DNA of 42,239 nt from Candidatus Woesebacteria bacterium (GTDB lineage Bacteria; Patescibacteriota; Microgenomatia; UBA8517): positions 1 to 42,239 of the forward strand of contig JAGUZK010000027.1 of the NCBI GenBank assembly GCA_020060845.1, written 5' to 3'. Every line of letters begins with the position of its first letter. Positions within the stretch are counted from its first letter, which is position 1. Positions 7,236 to 15,355 of this stretch are shown one piece after another. Made by a program: the position numbers and the translations under genes. The notes below the pieces were generated by a model. The model was not told where the DNA came from. It ran no database searches and was given only the letters and a program-made list of their open reading frames with translations.

Positions 7236-8957
7236 TCAATTTTTACCTAAAAAATTTTTGCCCTTACCTAGCAATAAAATATGCTCTACAAACGAAAGGA
7301 AAATTGGGTGAGGAGCAAGAGGACGGCTTGCATACTCAGGGTGGAATTGCGTACCTACAAAGAATGGGTGATCCTTAAGCTCTATCGCCTCAACTAGGGT
7401 TCTATCGGGTGACATACCAGAAAAAACCATACCTCTTTTTTCAAAAGCCGCCTTGTATTTGTTGCTAAATTCATAACGGTGTCTGTGACGTTCGTAAACC
7501 ACTCTGGCAGAGGTATGTTTAGCATTATAGCGCGGGTTTGGTTTATACCAAACATTTTTTAAACTACCCCCATACTTCTTGTAGACCGCGGAAAGCAGGC
7601 TCCCCTCTTTCAACAAGCACGGCCACGCACCAAGCCTAATCGTCCCGCCAAATTCCTTATGTGCAATATTCTTTTTTTGATCAGGTAAGATGTCGACCAC
7701 TGGGTGACGTGTCATTGGGTCAACTTCGGTGGAATTCGCACCTTCAAGCCCTAAAACATTTCTTGCAAATTCTATAACAGCCATCTGCATACCAAAACAA
7801 AGACCTAGATAAGGAATCTTGTTTTCTCTTGAAAACTCAACCGCTTTTATCTTTCCCTCAACACCCCGCGATCCCCATCCCTGCGGCACAATTATCCCCC
7901 AAGCGCCCCCCAGAACCTTTCCAATTTTATCATAACTGAGACCCTCAACCTGCTGGGAATCAACCCATAAAAGCTCTGGAGTTACCCCAAATTGCCAACC
8001 CGCGTGCTTTAGCGCCTCAACAACACAAACATAGCTATCCTCCAAAATATAATCGCCGGTCTTTTGATACTTCCCAACAATAGCTATTGGAACTTTTTTT
8101 GTTGACCTTGATATCCTCCCAACCATCTTTTCCCACCCAGAGATTACCGTGGATCTTGGTTTCAGTCCTAATCTAGCCACTATTTTCTTGTCCATTCCCT
8201 GCTTTCTAAGTACATTGGGGACCATGTAGACACTGTCCACATCAGGTGCAGAAAAAATATTATCTGGTGAAAGCCCTGACGCGAGAGCAATCTTTTCCTT
8301 ACGTTTTTGGTCAATTTCCCTTTCCGCACGTCCAACTATAAAATCTGGTTGCAACCCTAAAGAGTTTAGAAAACTAACAGACTGCTGAAGAGGCTTTGAC
8401 TTCAACTCTCCAATTGAGGGTGGCAAAGGCAAATATCCAACATGCACAAGGCAAACATCGTTGGGTCTTGATAACTTAAGCCTCCTTAACGCTTCAAAAA
8501 AAAGCATTCCCTCGTATTCGCCAACTGTCCCTCCCAATTCAACAATCACAATTTCAGCTTTATTCTCCTTACCGGCTAGCTTCCATCTATCAATTATCTC
8601 CGGGGGAATGTGATGGTATGGTTCTACACACTTTCCTCCATACTCCAAAGCCCTCTCCTTATCTAAAACACTTTTGTATATTTGCCCACTGGTTAAGTAA
8701 TTTGACCTGGTCAATGTTTCTCCCAGAAACCTTTCATAATGACCAAGATCCTGATCAGTCTCCAGTCCGTCATGGGTAACAAATACCTCTCCATGTTCCA
8801 GAGGATTCATTGTCCCTGCATCAATATTTAAATACATATCACACTTTACAGCAGTAACTCGAAAACCTCGTGATTTAAGGAGCAATCCAATTGAGGCAGC
8901 GGTAACTCCCTTTCCTAAGCCAGACAAAACTCCTCCCGATACTAGAATAAACTTCAT
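7236..8957 (-). CDS. pyrG: CTP synthase
   Basis: MKFILVSGGVLSGLGKGVTAASIGLLLKSRG...; glutaminase motif YLGLCFGMQMAVIEFARN; GTQFHPEYASRP. Confidence 0.97.
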   Translation of the reverse strand: MKFILVSGGVLSGLGKGVTAASIGLLLKSRGFRVTAVKCDMYLNIDAGTMNPLEHGEVFVTHDGLETDQDLGHYERFLGETLTRSNYLTSGQIYKSVLDKERALEYGGKCVEPYHHIPPEIIDRWKLAGKENKAEIVIVELGGTVGEYEGMLFFEALRRLKLSRPNDVCLVHVGYLPLPPSIGELKSKPLQQSVSFLNSLGLQPDFIVGRAEREIDQKRKEKIALASGLSPDNIFSAPDVDSVYMVPNVLRKQGMDKKIVARLGLKPRSTVISGWEKMVGRISRSTKKVPIAIVGKYQKTGDYILEDSYVCVVEALKHAGWQFGVTPELLWVDSQQVEGLSYDKIGKVLGGAWGIIVPQGWGSRGVEGKIKAVEFSRENKIPYLGLCFGMQMAVIEFARNVLGLEGANSTEVDPMTRHPVVDILPDQKKNIAHKEFGGTIRLGAWPCLLKEGSLLSAVYKKYGGSLKNVWYKPNPRYNAKHTSARVVYERHRHRYEFSNKYKAAFEKRGMVFSGMSPDRTLVEAIELKDHPFFVGTQFHPEYASRPLAPHPIFLSFVEHILLLGKGKNFLGKN

Positions 8958-8963
8958 ATTACT

Positions 8964-9530
8964 TCATTTCCTCTTAAAATCTTCCCATATCTTACTCGAG
9001 GTCGCATCCGCCTGATTCTGATATTTGCTTCCAAGGGATTTACTGCCATACACCCTCTCAACCTCAGAAGACATGAGATAAAAAGCAATCTGAGCTATTC
9101 TCATCCCTGCATACAGCTTAATCGGCAGCTTGGAGATATTTGATATCTCAAAAGTCAGCCTACCGCTAAAGCCAGGGTCAACATATCCGGCCGTTGCATG
9201 GATAATAAGCCCAATCCTCCCTAGCGAGCTTCTCCCCTCCAGTTTAGCAGCAATATTTGCAGGTAAAGAAATCTTTTCAACACTTGACCCAAGGATAAAA
9301 TCCCCGGGATGAAGAATAAACCAACCTTTCTTCCCCATATCAACCAACACTGATATATCCTGCTTCTTCTTGATATCCACAATTCCTACCGTATGATTTT
9401 CAAAGATCCTTATCTTAGAGTCCAGGGTCAGGTCAACAGTGGATGGCTGGACATTCGACCTGATAAATGGTTCGATCTTGATAAGATTGTCCTTGATCTT
9501 TTTTACAATGTCTTTATCCGACAATATCAT
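8964..9530 (-). CDS. dcd: dCTP deaminase (dUTPase fold)
   Basis: MILSDKDIVKKI...QPSTVDLTL...GRSSLGRIGLIIHATAGYVDPGFSGRLTFEISN. Confidence 0.93.
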   Translation of the reverse strand: MILSDKDIVKKIKDNLIKIEPFIRSNVQPSTVDLTLDSKIRIFENHTVGIVDIKKKQDISVLVDMGKKGWFILHPGDFILGSSVEKISLPANIAAKLEGRSSLGRIGLIIHATAGYVDPGFSGRLTFEISNISKLPIKLYAGMRIAQIAFYLMSSEVERVYGSKSLGSKYQNQADATSSKIWEDFKRK

Positions 9531-9596
9531 GTAAGTATTACAAATTGACAGTCAAAAGCCAGAATTTCTCCGCAACTACTGGAGTAAGAAAATGTG

Positions 9597-12146
9597 TTAA
9601 CATTCTGAGTAACCACATGAGTAGCATTTATTACAACCCTCCTGGAAGACTAATGAGGTTGCTCCACAAGATGGGCAGATATCTCCTAACCCCTCTTTTT
9701 GTAGTAATTCGCCGGCAATGCCAATATCCATCCCTGGATTGCCAAGTCCAGCATAGTTTTTCTGAGAAGTATCCACCCGACCATTGTTCCTCTCAGTTGC
9801 TACAAAGAAACTCTTTCCGTTCCCAGAACCATCATATGCCAAACTCTCTTGAACTTCTTTGTTTAAAAAACCATTAACGCGAAAACCAAAATGATTTGAA
9901 AGTGCATATGCAACAGCATCGGGCAGAGAAAGAATCTTATTTGGTCCAAATCCTACTGATCTTCTACCACCGATTCCCGCCAACTGTAGGGCAATCTCCT
10001 TTGCTCTATCCAACGGGCTTAGACTTCCCCGAAAACGAAGTGTGGCCGAGATTGTACGAGCAAGAGCATCGGCCATAGCAGTAACATCACTTCCGGCCTT
10101 CCCCACATTTATAAAAACTTCCATCGGCTGCCCATGACTATCCTGATTTATGGTGACAAAAGCTGTTCCGACTGGCGTCTTTACCCTATACGTTGCCCCC
10201 TCCACAACTTCAGGCCTTTCTTTGAGCGGTTCGCCCGTCTCCAACCCAATAGCATTTGGGGTAGAAACCTTCTTGTCATTATTTACCCCCAAATTCAGAA
10301 CCTGAGAGTCTTTACAGCCATCCCTAAATACTGTGATTCCATTACAGTTCATTTTCCATGCCAACATATAAGCCTTCTTTATATCATCAACAGTAACACT
10401 ATTTCTCATGTTTATAGTTTTACTTACCGCATTTTCAGTATGTTTTTGGAACGCAGCCTGCATCCTGATATGCCAGTCGTGATGAATCTCATGCGCAGTG
10501 CCAAAAACTTTTCTTACGTCCTCTGGGACCTCTAAGACATCTCTAACATGACCCTGCTCAGTCACAATTTTTTCCACCCTCTCATTCCAGAAACCGCCTC
10601 TCTTAGCAGCTTCGACAAACCTGGGGTTAATAAAAGTAAGCGTCCGATCCAAGCTTTTATCCTTCACTATATGTTGGTATGCAATTGCAAAGATTGGCTC
10701 TATCCCACTTGAGGCATTAGCAATAATTGATATTGAGCCGGTTGGAGCAATTGTAGTCACAGTAGAGTTTCGTCTGAGTTTGCCATCTTTGTAGATACTC
10801 TGACGCCACAGCGGAAATGCCCCTCTTTCTTTGGCAAGCTCTTGACTAGTCTCTTCCGCAGTTTCTCTAATTACCTTCATTATCTTCTCCCCCAGATCTA
10901 GCGCATCTTCACTATCGTATGGAATTCCCAAATCGATAAGCATATCCGCAAAGCCCCCAACCCCAATCCCAATTCTTCTAATTGCTAACGATGTCTGGCG
11001 AATTTGAGCAAGCGGGTACGGGTTCATCTCAATGACATTATCCATAAACCTAGTGGCAACTCTGACCACCCTTTTGATCTTTTCCCAATCAACATCTTTT
11101 CTGCCTCCCTTATCAACCACAAAATAATTAAGAAATACACTTCCCAAATTACAAGAATCAAATGGATAAAGAGGCTGCTCTCCGCACGGATTAGTGGATT
11201 CAATCGGCCCCAGTGACGGAACCGGATTTGATGTCCCCTGATTAATCCTATCAATGAAAATAAGCCCTGGATCCCCTGTTTTCCAAGCACTTTGGGCTAT
11301 CTCATCCCAGACCTTTCTTGCCGAAAGCTTGCCCACCACTTCCCTTCTTGTCCCCGCGCTATCGGTGCGAGGAGCAAATAGATCATAATCTCCATCGTTC
11401 TCTAAAGCCTGCATAAAATCATCGGTTACCGCAACAGAGATGTTAAAATTTGTAATTCCACCGCTATCTTTGCAGTGAATAAACTCCATAATATCTGGGT
11501 GGTCAATTCTTAAAATACCCATATTAGCACCTCTTCTTTTTCCACCTTGTTTAATCTCATTTGTAGCAGCATCAAAAATTCTCATAAAAGAAACAGGTCC
11601 CGATGCAACTCCTCTACTCGACTTGACGATGGAACCGCTCGGGCGCAATCTGCTAAATGAAAATCCTGTTCCTCCCCCCGTCTGATGAATTAGTGCCTGA
11701 TACTTAATCGCATCAAAAATTCCCACCAAGGAATCATCAACTGGAATTACAAAGCAAGCTGAATATTGAAGGTTGTTGCCCGTACCTGCATTCATAAGCG
11801 TTGGGGAGTTTGGTAAAAACTCGCAAGAAACAATCATTTTGTAAAATTCCTGAGCTTTCAACTCAACATCTTTCTTTGTTGCTCCCCAAATAACCTCGGC
11901 TGAAGCCATTTCCCATGCAACTCTCCAACACATTTGCTCCGGTGTTTCAACAACGTTACCATCTTCATCTTTCATCAAGTATCTCTCAGAAAGAACTTTT
12001 AGTGATTGCTCGCTCCACGATCCTTTCGGGAGACCTGGAATAGATGGTCTTCTGCCTGCTTTTTCTGCTACAGTCTTCCTAACCTCATCATAGGGAGTAA
12101 ACTGCAAGTCCTCCAACTTAATTTGTTTTTTATTTTTTATTTTCAT
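9597..12146 (-). CDS. nrdJ: Adenosylcobalamin-dependent (class II) ribonucleotide reductase
   Basis: 849 aa; LPNSPTLMNAG, TGGGTGFSFSRLRP, STNPCGEQPLYPFDSCNLGS, IAPTGSISIIANASSGIEP, C-terminal CPSCG...CYSCGYSEC. Confidence 0.95.
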   Translation of the reverse strand: MKIKNKKQIKLEDLQFTPYDEVRKTVAEKAGRRPSIPGLPKGSWSEQSLKVLSERYLMKDEDGNVVETPEQMCWRVAWEMASAEVIWGATKKDVELKAQEFYKMIVSCEFLPNSPTLMNAGTGNNLQYSACFVIPVDDSLVGIFDAIKYQALIHQTGGGTGFSFSRLRPSGSIVKSSRGVASGPVSFMRIFDAATNEIKQGGKRRGANMGILRIDHPDIMEFIHCKDSGGITNFNISVAVTDDFMQALENDGDYDLFAPRTDSAGTRREVVGKLSARKVWDEIAQSAWKTGDPGLIFIDRINQGTSNPVPSLGPIESTNPCGEQPLYPFDSCNLGSVFLNYFVVDKGGRKDVDWEKIKRVVRVATRFMDNVIEMNPYPLAQIRQTSLAIRRIGIGVGGFADMLIDLGIPYDSEDALDLGEKIMKVIRETAEETSQELAKERGAFPLWRQSIYKDGKLRRNSTVTTIAPTGSISIIANASSGIEPIFAIAYQHIVKDKSLDRTLTFINPRFVEAAKRGGFWNERVEKIVTEQGHVRDVLEVPEDVRKVFGTAHEIHHDWHIRMQAAFQKHTENAVSKTINMRNSVTVDDIKKAYMLAWKMNCNGITVFRDGCKDSQVLNLGVNNDKKVSTPNAIGLETGEPLKERPEVVEGATYRVKTPVGTAFVTINQDSHGQPMEVFINVGKAGSDVTAMADALARTISATLRFRGSLSPLDRAKEIALQLAGIGGRRSVGFGPNKILSLPDAVAYALSNHFGFRVNGFLNKEVQESLAYDGSGNGKSFFVATERNNGRVDTSQKNYAGLGNPGMDIGIAGELLQKEGLGDICPSCGATSLVFQEGCNKCYSCGYSEC

Positions 12147-12154
12147 CTTGTCTT

Positions 12155-12598
12155 TTAACGTATTAGCCTTTCAAAATCCTTCAAATCTTCAAACTCAAGA
12201 TAAACGCTAGCAAATCTCAGCCATGCAACTTTATCAATTTTCTTAAGCTTAGCTAAAACTGACCTTCCAATTTCCTTTGACGATACCTCTTCTGTCTGCT
12301 TTTTTAATATGTCTCTTTCAACGTCATCTACAATTCGGTTCACCAACTCCATCGATATTGGTCTTTTCTCAACCGACCTCAAGATCCCCCTTTTTATTTT
12401 CTCTTTATCAAATGCCTCGCGTCTTCCATCCTTCTTCACCACCATGATTGTACTTCCGCGAACTGATTCATAAGTTGTAAAGCGCCTCTTGCACTTGGTA
12501 CAAATCCTACGTCTTCTTATCTCTTTCCCTCCATCTGCAACTCTGGATTCAAGAACTTCGGTTCCACCCTTGCCACAAAAAGGACATTTCATAACCAC
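12155..12598 (-). CDS. nrdR: Transcriptional repressor NrdR
   Basis: MKCPFCGKGGTEVLESRVADGGKEIRRRRICTKCKRRFTTYESV: NrdR zinc ribbon plus ATP-cone. Confidence 0.96.
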   Translation of the reverse strand: MVMKCPFCGKGGTEVLESRVADGGKEIRRRRICTKCKRRFTTYESVRGSTIMVVKKDGRREAFDKEKIKRGILRSVEKRPISMELVNRIVDDVERDILKKQTEEVSSKEIGRSVLAKLKKIDKVAWLRFASVYLEFEDLKDFERLIR

Positions 12599-12640
12599 CT
12601 AAAGATCATAATTACAAATTTTCACTCGTGTAAATAAAAA

Positions 12641-12656
12641 ACACTACCAATAGTGA
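12641..12656 (-). promoter_or_regulatory. NrdR box 1 (ACACTACCAATAGTGA on +)
   Basis: Matches the 16-bp NrdR-box palindrome (acaCwAtATaTwGtgt-like); upstream of nrdR-nrdJ. Confidence 0.75.
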
Positions 12657-12672
12657 CAGATGTAATAATTAA

Positions 12673-12688
12673 ACGCTACAAATAGTTT
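12673..12688 (-). promoter_or_regulatory. NrdR box 2 (ACGCTACAAATAGTTT on +)
   Basis: Second box starting exactly 32 bp from box 1; lies between the -35 (TTGACA, 12688-12693) and the presumed -10 of the nrd promoter. Confidence 0.72.
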
Positions 12689-12839
12689 GTCAACTGCTAG
12701 AAAATAACACAAAATATATCAACCCAATCTCCTTCAAGATCACTTAAATTTTGCTCGCGGAATATTTACGGTAAACAGCTTAACTAAACAAATTGCCTAA
12801 TGGAAACGGCATCAAGCTAAATTGCACAATTTGAGCAAA

Positions 12840-13469
12840 TTACTGCCAATTAAAGGGGTTCTCTGGGGGTTGCTCGCCCATCTCTAAAAGCCTGTTTCTT
12901 ACGTCTTCAAATACTTTTCTGGGTACGTTCTGCAACTTAATAATTTCTGGCTTTGCATCATCTGGTACCTTTGATATTAGGCTACCCATAACCTGGTAAT
13001 GCTTTAGAGATGCCTTAGCAAGACGCGAATTAAATTCTCTGGTATCAAGCTGTTTCTCTTTGTTTTTCTTAGCCTGTAAGCTTGCCTCTGAAAGATACAT
13101 CTGAGACTTCTCAAGGCTCGCGTAAGCTATTTCGAACTTCCCCTTATCAAACAATTCCAGGCTTCCAGCTAACCTTTTATCAGCAAAAAGAAGAAGAAGG
13201 TCAGCCTTCCTATTTCCATCTGTAGTAATCCACAGCCACAGTCTATCCCTTAGTGCTTTAAGTGGCCAAAGTACCGAGTCCGGTAGCACCTTTCCCGGAT
13301 AAGCAAGATAATAATCAATAAATATTTCGTCTGTCACCCGTGTTGGGGTAATAGCACGGCTGAATTCGTATCTGACAGCTGCTGTTCTTAATATTGAAAC
13401 AAGAAGTATTGAGCCAGCAAAAATGACAATTGCAATACCAAAAGCTATTTTTCTTAACATCTGGGCCAT
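12840..13469 (-). CDS. DUF5667-like membrane-anchored protein
   Basis: YYLAYPGKVLPDSVLWPLKALRDRLWLWITTDGNRKADLLLLFADKRL..., DUF5667-type signature. Confidence 0.7.
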   Translation of the reverse strand: MAQMLRKIAFGIAIVIFAGSILLVSILRTAAVRYEFSRAITPTRVTDEIFIDYYLAYPGKVLPDSVLWPLKALRDRLWLWITTDGNRKADLLLLFADKRLAGSLELFDKGKFEIAYASLEKSQMYLSEASLQAKKNKEKQLDTREFNSRLAKASLKHYQVMGSLISKVPDDAKPEIIKLQNVPRKVFEDVRNRLLEMGEQPPENPFNWQ

Positions 13470-13507
13470 TAAATAGTAAATTCAAGCCAAGAAAATGTCA
13501 AACAAAC

Positions 13508-14170
13508 CTATCTAAACAATGCTATTGGCCACTGCCACATAACATGAAGCAAAATTGATGAGATGATATTTGAAGTCCTCGCAAAAATAAAAGATGATCC
13601 CACCCCAAATATTGAAGTTAGTGTCAAATATCCAATTGTCTCAGAAAATGAAAGTTTCCACCAAAAGACAGTAATTGGAATATGTATTAATGCCCAAATA
13701 AAACTAGAAAGCAAATTGGCTGTCATTTCGTTTCCAAGCACATGTTTAATCCTTCCAAAGACATACCCCCTAAATGATATTTCCTCGGATACTGCTGTGG
13801 CAAATGACAGGCCCAACCCAATAACAAAGGGGTTGGAACCTATGTTTGCAGAAAAATCTCCTCCCTTATACTTCAAAAAATTGATCAAAAAACCCTCAAA
13901 AGCAAAAAGAATACCCAATCCAAGCGAGTAATAAATGGCAGGAAAAAGATTTTTCCCTGTTATTCCAAGTGACGCCAATCCCTTTCGTTCTTTTCTAAGA
14001 AGAAACACCAAAGGAGCAAGCCATATAAAAGGTTTGATAAACAGTTCTTCTACCTCGTCGGGAAGTTTGAGTAAAGACCTATAAAGTCCCCAGACTATAA
14101 AAAGAAAGCAGACGTAAACACTGACGTTTTTAATAATTTCCACCTTACTTGCATCTTTTTGTTTAGACAT
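13508..14170 (-). CDS. CPBP-family intramembrane metalloprotease
   Basis: Multi-TM; EEISFRGYVFGRI and SSFIWALIHIP motifs. Confidence 0.85.
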   Translation of the reverse strand: MSKQKDASKVEIIKNVSVYVCFLFIVWGLYRSLLKLPDEVEELFIKPFIWLAPLVFLLRKERKGLASLGITGKNLFPAIYYSLGLGILFAFEGFLINFLKYKGGDFSANIGSNPFVIGLGLSFATAVSEEISFRGYVFGRIKHVLGNEMTANLLSSFIWALIHIPITVFWWKLSFSETIGYLTLTSIFGVGSSFIFARTSNIISSILLHVMWQWPIALFR

Positions 14171-14175
14171 GATTT

Positions 14176-14670
14176 CTATCTTATTCTACACACTCGGTAG
14201 GAGTTGTCAAAAGCATCAACAATCTTCTGCAACCGCTCAATGGCCTCATTGTAATTCAAATTATTTTTCTCATCTGGAAACCAATGAAAGATTAAATTCC
14301 TTGAATTCTTCCATACATCCCAAAGTTCGTCCGCAAGCCTAGAATCTCCGCAAAACTCGACAATCTTATCATAGACACTTTCTTTGCGACGAAGTCTTTT
14401 TTCCAGTGATGGATTAAGCGCTTTTCCTATTCTAAATCTCTTTCCCCAGTAGTCTTCTTTTGTGATAAACCCCATATCAAGAAACAACTTCTTAAGATAT
14501 CCTTCGTACGCTTTTGCGGCAGGAAAGACAATAAATGAATAATCATGAAATTCATCCTTCCATTTACTGGACATCTGTGCCAGTCGATAAGACTCCAAAA
14601 GCAACTCCCTGATATCTTGATCAAGAATACTCCAACACTCAAGTTTCTCTAGATTTCTATCAATTTGCAT
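14176..14670 (-). CDS. HEPN-like protein resembling the C-terminal domain of RnlA-family RNases
   Basis: FIVFPAAKAYEGYLKKLFLDMGFI...WDVWKNSRNLIFHWFP with RNxxxH (RNLIFH) HEPN-type motif. Confidence 0.5.
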   Translation of the reverse strand: MQIDRNLEKLECWSILDQDIRELLLESYRLAQMSSKWKDEFHDYSFIVFPAAKAYEGYLKKLFLDMGFITKEDYWGKRFRIGKALNPSLEKRLRRKESVYDKIVEFCGDSRLADELWDVWKNSRNLIFHWFPDEKNNLNYNEAIERLQKIVDAFDNSYRVCRIR

Positions 14671-15211
14671 TTTTGATCCCCAATGTCACCGATATTGAAG
14701 TTTCTCCGTCTGATTCAGAAATACCCACAAAACCACTTACATTGTCCTTAAGAAATGAGAGAGTACTGGAAGTCTTCGTCTTCGACAATACTTCAACCTT
14801 AAATCCCTTGGAACTAAGCTCTGTAAAGTAAAAATTAAATACCTTAAGGAAGGGCTCGTTTGTTAGCCAAACCACGGAAACTCCCGTGATACCCGCGCTT
14901 TGGGTGGTCCAGCTATCCTGCAAGGTTGCAGTGTCATAGATCGGAAACTCGGTAGGAAAAGAGGCAGGCAATTTCTTCTGTAATGGATAATTTGTTGGCT
15001 GGATATCTATGCCTTCAGTTTTGCCCCTCCCACCTTCTATAAAACTACCAGTTATCCAAACCAAATAAGAAAAAAATGAAAGGGCCACAAGTAAAATGAT
15101 TGTCCCCGCAATTACGGCACTTCTGGCTGATGCCACCCCCCATCCTTCAGTCAAAGTTGCTGCCAGCCTAATTTTGGAGGTATTTTTGCTAGACTTTTTA
15201 GTGTTTGGCAT
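14660..15211 (-). CDS. Hypothetical single-TM secreted/anchored protein (start corrected to MPNTKKSSKN)
   Basis: Cytoplasmic basic N-term, TM (AVIAGTIILLVALSFFSYLVWI), extracytoplasmic domain; -10 box at 15219-15224 places the start at 15211 rather than 15229. Confidence 0.6.
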   Translation of the reverse strand: MPNTKKSSKNTSKIRLAATLTEGWGVASARSAVIAGTIILLVALSFFSYLVWITGSFIEGGRGKTEGIDIQPTNYPLQKKLPASFPTEFPIYDTATLQDSWTTQSAGITGVSVVWLTNEPFLKVFNFYFTELSSKGFKVEVLSKTKTSSTLSFLKDNVSGFVGISESDGETSISVTLGIKNAN

Positions 15212-15355
15212 CCGACTAATTATATGCACCTAACAAACAAGTTATTGCAGTTACCAATGTACAATATTAGCTGGTATAATTGCAATACACCCTCAGCCAC
15301 GAAAAGCAATCCCAGATAACTTTTTAATAGGCTCAAGGCTGTTGGGTGTAAGAAG

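Noticed and set aside
10134-10535. ORFs antisense to nrdJ and many other small opposite-strand ORFs
   Set aside because: They lie opposite strongly conserved coding sequence and have no domain signatures; expected by chance in long reading frames.
12600-12840. Non-coding RNA gene in the gap upstream of nrdR
   Set aside because: The proximal part is explained by promoter and NrdR boxes; the rest has no clear structure.
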